Origin: Paenibacillus sp. JNUCC-31
GTDB lineage: Bacteria > Bacillota > Bacilli > Paenibacillales > Paenibacillaceae
Direction: 5' to 3'
Assembly (NCBI RefSeq): GCF_014844075.1
Contig: NZ_CP062165.1
Location: 930,001 to 994,000, forward strand
DNA: 64,000 nucleotides
Below, in pieces: positions 60,487-64,000 of the stretch; position 1 is the stretch's first letter, and the number at the start of each line of letters is the position of its first letter. The notes below the pieces were generated by a model, which was given only the letters and a program-made list of their open reading frames with translations, did not search any database and was not told where the DNA came from. The position numbers were made by a program, and so were the translations under genes.

Positions 60487-61920
60487 TTAAATTAGAGATT
60501 TCAACTGAATACGATAGAACTTATACACGGATGAATCTGTCTTTAAAGTGGCTTTTAGTTGAAAGTAACCTTGAGGAACAGATGAACTAACCATTGCGGA
60601 TTTAAGCACTACACTTGTACCTGATTGGCTAGAAATGGTTGCTTTATTTGTAGTGGATACTTGATCGTCTGCATACAATGACCATGTTACATCTTCTTGG
60701 TTTGGTGACACGCTAGAAGTCCATGTATCTGTTTTATTACTTGTAATTGTGGTACTCCCCGTTACTATAATTGTTTTATTTGTTGGACGATAATAATCTA
60801 AATGCATTGGAATATAATCATATATATTCGAATCTGAATCAAGAGTTACCTTAATGTAGCAGTCTTCTGGAATACCTGCGTTTACATTATGAATATTTGC
60901 TGTGTGCTTGGTGACATTTGTTAACTCTACAATAGTTGCAGGAACTGGAGTTGTCATATTTGCATATACCATTGAGAACGTAACACTCGGCTCAAAAACT
61001 TCAACCTCATTGTTATATACCTTCACTGTAATTAAAGCCGACTCATTATACATTAAAGAAGATTTATCAGATGTAGCACTTATAGTATACTTATCTGCTA
61101 ACTTAACATTAACAACAATCGAGTCTTTATAATAGACATTGTTACTTAACTGGACTGTGATCGTCGTGGCTCCCTCCCCTACTGTTGTAATTATTCCATT
61201 AGAATTGATAGTAGCGACATTGGAATCAGAGGAGGAGAACAACATAGCAGATCCAGATAGAGACTTGTAAACTAACTGAGAACTCTCACCAACATTTAGC
61301 AATATATTATTAGACGGTGAAACAATCTTAACTGAACATGTTAATCCATCAGCCACATTATTAATCAAATCGTCTGTTGATGATAATTGGTCTACTTGTG
61401 CTGTAATCTTACATAGCCCTACACGTTCGTATGTATCTATGCCTGTAACTTTGAATGCCTTGCCTTTAATCAAAAACCTGTCATTTAATTTAATCTTTTG
61501 TGAGTCTATACTATCCTTCATTGTTACGTAAATAGCGCCTGAAGGCAAAGTTATATATTGACCTGTATCTAATCCAAATGTTGCAGTTTCTATGTAAGCA
61601 TCTACATAATTATAAACACAATTTTTATTGAAAATAATTGTAAATGGAAGTCTACGCATAATCCCCTTGTATTTATTGTAGCGTTCTGTGCTTATCTCAG
61701 TAATTAGGATATACTTATTACCTTCATGAACAATAATATCACCACAATGAATATGGGATAGGGAACTGATTTTCTTATCATCATATATTTGCTCAAGGTT
61801 TGTATTCGTGATAACCACTCGCGTTGGTTCAACAGATTCATTGATGTAAACATCCGTACCAATCTGACTCTGGATAAATTCAAAATCGGCTGTATCTGAA
61901 ATATTGAATAAATCAAACAT
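60487..61920 (-). CDS. Phage-associated protein with a Big2 (Ig-like) domain
   Basis: 477 residues. The N-terminal third (FDLFNISDTADFEFIQSQIGTDVYINESVEPT, HCGDIIVHEGNKYILITEIS) is beta-rich and reminiscent of phage connector or tail-associated proteins. At about 205-275 a bacterial Ig-like (Big2) module stands out: NILLNVGESSQLVYKSLSGSAMLFSSSDSNVATINSNGIITTVGEGATTITVQLSNN. Two more beta-domains follow to the end, ending KFYRIQLKSLI. GAAGGAG precedes the ATG. Ig-like domains in virion proteins usually help surface attachment. It lies in the portal-connector direction of a phage late operon. Confidence 0.8.
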   Translation of the reverse strand: MFDLFNISDTADFEFIQSQIGTDVYINESVEPTRVVITNTNLEQIYDDKKISSLSHIHCGDIIVHEGNKYILITEISTERYNKYKGIMRRLPFTIIFNKNCVYNYVDAYIETATFGLDTGQYITLPSGAIYVTMKDSIDSQKIKLNDRFLIKGKAFKVTGIDTYERVGLCKITAQVDQLSSTDDLINNVADGLTCSVKIVSPSNNILLNVGESSQLVYKSLSGSAMLFSSSDSNVATINSNGIITTVGEGATTITVQLSNNVYYKDSIVVNVKLADKYTISATSDKSSLMYNESALITVKVYNNEVEVFEPSVTFSMVYANMTTPVPATIVELTNVTKHTANIHNVNAGIPEDCYIKVTLDSDSNIYDYIPMHLDYYRPTNKTIIVTGSTTITSNKTDTWTSSVSPNQEDVTWSLYADDQVSTTNKATISSQSGTSVVLKSAMVSSSVPQGYFQLKATLKTDSSVYKFYRIQLKSLI

Positions 61921-61936
61921 AATACTACTCCTTCCA

Positions 61937-62284
61937 TTAAGAATTAAATAACATAAACATTGAATTATTACTGTTCATATCATCTGTGACAACCATCATA
62001 CGAATTTTCCGTTCAAGTTGATCAATGCGGTTTTGAATTGAATCAGCAAAATCAGTAATAGTGATATCATCACTTTTGTAGGATTTCATCATGGAGGGAT
62101 TGTTGGCAATACTATTTAACACAGATAGGGCTGCTGAATAAATATTACGTTTATCTATGTTGGAAAATGGGGAGTATTCCGCTTCAGAATCAGTTACTCC
62201 TTCTTCTTCAAGGTAAACTGATAATTCAGTGGAGGACAAAGTGATGCCTTGTGTCTCTAATTTAAGGCGTTCCGTAAACTTCAT
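61937..62284 (-). CDS. Small phage head-tail connector-like protein
   Basis: 115 residues, mainly helical: ERLKLETQGITLSSTELSVYLEEEGVTDSEAEYSP, then RNIYSAALSVLNSIANNPSMMKSYKSDDITITDFADSIQNRIDQLERKIRM. The composition, its size and the pattern of a helical bundle with D-S-rich DITITDFADSI recall gp6/gp15-like head completion proteins of Siphoviridae. This is an inference from position, not from a clear motif. AAAGGAGAATC precedes the ATG. It begins 16 bases before the Big2 gene's start. Confidence 0.62.
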   Translation of the reverse strand: MKFTERLKLETQGITLSSTELSVYLEEEGVTDSEAEYSPFSNIDKRNIYSAALSVLNSIANNPSMMKSYKSDDITITDFADSIQNRIDQLERKIRMMVVTDDMNSNNSMFMLFNS

Positions 62285-62316
62285 AATGATTCTCCTTTGT
62301 AATGATTTTTTCGTAA

Positions 62317-62345
62317 GAAAAAAACCTACTGGCTAGAGTAGGTTT
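62317..62345 (-). terminator. Terminator of the zinc-ribbon gene
   Basis: AAACCTAC/GTAGGTTT stem with an eight-base loop and T run on the minus strand. Confidence 0.85.
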
Positions 62346-62362
62346 GAGTATATGTATTTATT

Positions 62363-62737
62363 TCACTTGAAAAATGGTTCGTTATCCCTCTGTTTCTGAT
62401 CCTCTTTTAATTTCCATTTCAAAAAATCATTCATTTCTTTATTCGTATAATCCTCTAATCTTTTTGGTTCTGATTTATTAAAAGCCCCACAAGCCCCAAG
62501 AAGGATAAAAAATACAATAATGAGTCCAAAACATCCAAGGATAGGTTTAGCGTCACTTTTTATTTGTTTTATATTTTGGGCTCTCTGTTCTTCTGGAGTC
62601 AATGTAATAACCTGGGTTTCGTCATTTACTTGTGACGATTGAACTACTTTTTGAATTGCATTAATTTCAGTACCGCATTTATTACAAAATAAACTATCTT
62701 CAGATAAATCGGAACCACATTTTGTACAAAATAACAT
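62363..62737 (-). CDS. Zinc-ribbon membrane protein
   Basis: 124 residues. The N-terminus is a classic zinc ribbon with two CxxC pairs (FCTKCGSDLSEDSLFCNKCGTEI). A Gln/Thr linker is followed by one membrane segment (ILGCFGLIIVFFILLGACGAF) and a charged tail with DYTNKEMNDFLKWKLKEDQKQRDNE. Such proteins are common hypothetical membrane proteins of Bacillota and appear in mobile elements as accessory genes. GGAGATGTGAAG precedes the ATG at 62737. Its own terminator sets it apart from the phage genes on either side, so it may be a moron gene. Confidence 0.8.
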   Translation of the reverse strand: MLFCTKCGSDLSEDSLFCNKCGTEINAIQKVVQSSQVNDETQVITLTPEEQRAQNIKQIKSDAKPILGCFGLIIVFFILLGACGAFNKSEPKRLEDYTNKEMNDFLKWKLKEDQKQRDNEPFFK

Positions 62738-62924
62738 CTTCACATCTCCAATACTATATTTCCCATTATAATATCATTATCAAAGACATAGGTATATAGA
62801 AATAGAAAATTATGTTGTTAGTGGTTCCAAATGACTATAATCATGCAAGGAATCTGTCTCAGCAATATATCGTAAATATCTTTGGCTCTTCGCTCTTCTG
62901 ATACCAATCCTCTAATTCTCCAAA

Positions 62925-63110
62925 TTAGATTTTGTACACAGAATTTATATTCGATGAAATAATTCCATTTTTTTGTTCATGTGTAATTGCATTGGCTACA
63001 GAAATGTTTTCCAGTTTTGAGGTATCACATCCACCAATTAAGTACCCACTACTTCAAAATCCCCATGTAAATATGCGTATTAGTACAAATAATTCACCAT
63101 TCCACATTAA
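62925..63110 (-). pseudogene. Possible decayed coding sequence
   Basis: One minus-strand frame reads a sensible protein-like run (SSGYLIGGCDTSKLENISVAN and on to INSVYKI, stop at 62925) of about 43 codons. A single in-frame stop precedes it, and before that comes another plausible stretch (ELFVLIRIFTWGF). There is no start codon with a ribosome site. The family was not recognised. It may be a coincidence of A+T-rich DNA. Confidence 0.3.
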
Positions 63111-63112
63111 AC

Positions 63113-63210
63113 GGCTCCAAATTGCTCAGAAATAGACTACTAACTACAGCAGATAGTGGTCTATCAGGTATACAATGTATCTTATATACCTGATATTCAG
63201 GAAGCGGATA
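63113..63210. repeat. Repeat copy 2, related to 60385-60470
   Basis: Shares with 60385-60470 the order GC(T/C)C..AATT..TCAG, ACTAA..ACAG..ATAGTGG and CCTGATATTCA(G/T)GAAG..GG. Base changes and short indels separate the copies. The copies are direct, about 2.7 kb apart. Confidence 0.5.
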
Positions 63211-63408
63211 GATGATTATAAATTTTACAAAAAAAAGTAAATAAAATAAGAGGAATTCAACTTTGTTTCTGCTTTATGCTAAATTAGCACTCGATACAGA
63301 ATATTCCTATAGTAACAGGTGTGCGTTTGTTAACATATTACCCTCATCAATTTGTCTATGTTTTAATTATGTTTTTATAATATCATCAATCAACAACGTC
63401 ACCTACTT

Positions 63409-64000
63409 TTAGTTAGTAATATCATTATTAATTTCACTGCCTTCTCTTTCCTTATCTCCTTCACTGGTCAATCTAATCATTTCACTGTTCACATCTGTTG
63501 TATACGGACTATGACCAAGAATGCTTTCAATACTGATTGCACCCATTCCCTTCAACTTAGACAGATTATCAATGACATCCTTCTCACTTTGCGGCATAGC
63601 ATATTGGAAAGTAACATCAAGTGTATCCCATTCTTCATCAGTAAACTTCATTCCTTGTAACTCTAAAAGTCCTCTAATCTTCTCATATCTTTGTTTCATG
63701 CCATCTTTGATAAATTTCTCACTTATCATGGCTTTAAGATTACTCAATGAGAACATTAGTTTAATACTAACCTCACTAAGATTACTTATATCAACCTTAC
63801 CAATGACTACTCCAGGTGTTGAACTAATATCAAGTAAACTGGTCATAAGGTGTTTATACAATGTTTCAAATGCTGCATGATCAAACTTATTTTGAGCAAA
63901 CATAAAGTCAGCATCTGAATCAAGAACAAGCCCACCACCTAATATTTCTGTAGGCAATCCATCACCTTTAAGTTGTTGTCCCTTGACAATCGGAATACCT
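63409..64000 (-). CDS. Phage portal protein, SPP1 Gp6-like, C-terminal part (cut by window)
   Basis: The frame is open to base 64000, so only the C-terminal ~196 residues are visible. They begin GIPIVKGQQLKGDGLPTEILGGGLVLDSDADFMFAQNKF. They continue through SLLDISSTPGVVIGKVDISNLSEVSIKLMFSLSNLKAMISEKFIKDGMKQRYEKIRGLLE, which matches the wing/stem region of SPP1-type portals. They end FQYAMPQSEKDVIDNLSKLKGMGAISIESILGHSPYTTDVNSEMIRL, the usual portal C-terminus of MPQSE-like and SxxTL/I blocks. The portal ring is the DNA gate of the procapsid. It is the strongest evidence for a phage element. Confidence 0.82.
   Translation of the reverse strand, partial: GIPIVKGQQLKGDGLPTEILGGGLVLDSDADFMFAQNKFDHAAFETLYKHLMTSLLDISSTPGVVIGKVDISNLSEVSIKLMFSLSNLKAMISEKFIKDGMKQRYEKIRGLLELQGMKFTDEEWDTLDVTFQYAMPQSEKDVIDNLSKLKGMGAISIESILGHSPYTTDVNSEMIRLTSEGDKEREGSEINNDITN

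Larger units (their letters stand above)
62738..63408. other. A+T-rich gap between the zinc-ribbon and portal genes
   Basis: No intact gene is seen. It holds a possible decayed minus-strand reading frame (62925-63110) and repeat copy 2 (63113-63210). It also holds an exact 9-base inverted repeat, TCAGGTATA/TATACCTGA, at about 63164-63193. A phage late operon would normally be tightly packed here, so genes appear to be lost. Confidence 0.6.

Noticed and set aside
62932..63135. 67-codon plus-strand frame in the phage gap
   Set aside because: No ribosome site and low complexity. The other strand gives a more protein-like reading, although that is also interrupted.

Overview
The window reads as a stretch of a Paenibacillus-like (Bacillota) chromosome. 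The evidence is gene content and order. The block rqcH(yloA)-yloB-yloC-remA-gmk-rpoZ-coaBC is the Bacillus-type arrangement. The window also has ylbF/ylbG, ylaN, ytxJ-ccpA, acsA/acuA, yktB, yrzB and asp23-type genes, strong AGGAGG-type ribosome binding sites and many T-tailed intrinsic terminators. Most genes are ordinary core metabolism, envelope and regulation.

Layout. 1-9000 (minus strand): yloB, dapF, a homocysteine methyltransferase/MTHFR fusion, yloC, remA, gmk, rpoZ and a coaBC cut by the left edge. 9300-24500: rqcH, an acetyltransferase, a PHP phosphoesterase, a LysR regulator, ylbG/ylbF (RicF), a bacterial XPB helicase with its partner protein, an M20 amidohydrolase, yugN-ftsW, Asp23, a Ca2+/H+ exchanger and ylaN. 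24700-30350: an HPr-fold protein lacking the catalytic histidine, an M29 aminopeptidase, a lipoprotein, a GAF-GGDEF diguanylate cyclase, and rpsD with a long leader. 30600-50400: a class A PBP with two FN3 domains, acsA/acuA with a consensus cre operator between them, mtnN, ccpA with ytxJ, a DJ-1/PfpI protein, a two-gene PTS operon (EIICBA + enzyme I, no ptsH), aroA with unusual active-site residues, aroK and gndA. 50500-60060: yktB, an MFS transporter, a lysine/arginine-type decarboxylase with a structured leader, yrzB, a stalk-domain protein, a TetR-SDR pair with a palindromic operator, a YdhK/CopL-type lipoprotein, and ohr with an OhrR-type operator.

From about 60285 to the right edge the character changes. 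The 3' part of a tRNA-Val(GAC) gene, without its 5' half, is followed by visibly A+T-richer DNA. That DNA carries the C-terminal part of a phage portal protein, a small head-tail-type protein, a zinc-ribbon membrane protein and a Big2 (Ig-like) protein. I read this as the left attachment site and left part of an integrated prophage or prophage remnant, whose intact tRNA copy should lie beyond the window.

Main connections: CcpA (37828-38841), the PTS genes (40739-44376) and the cre site at acsA/acuA form one carbon-control theme. AcuA acetylates AcsA, and the two are transcribed divergently across that cre. I found no CRISPR array, rRNA operon or complete insertion sequence. No wholly new multi-gene system stands out. 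The least explained items are the attachment site with its flanking repeats, two intergenic repeat elements (35945-36165 and 47845-47994), the catalytic-His-less HPr homologue and the XPB/partner pair.
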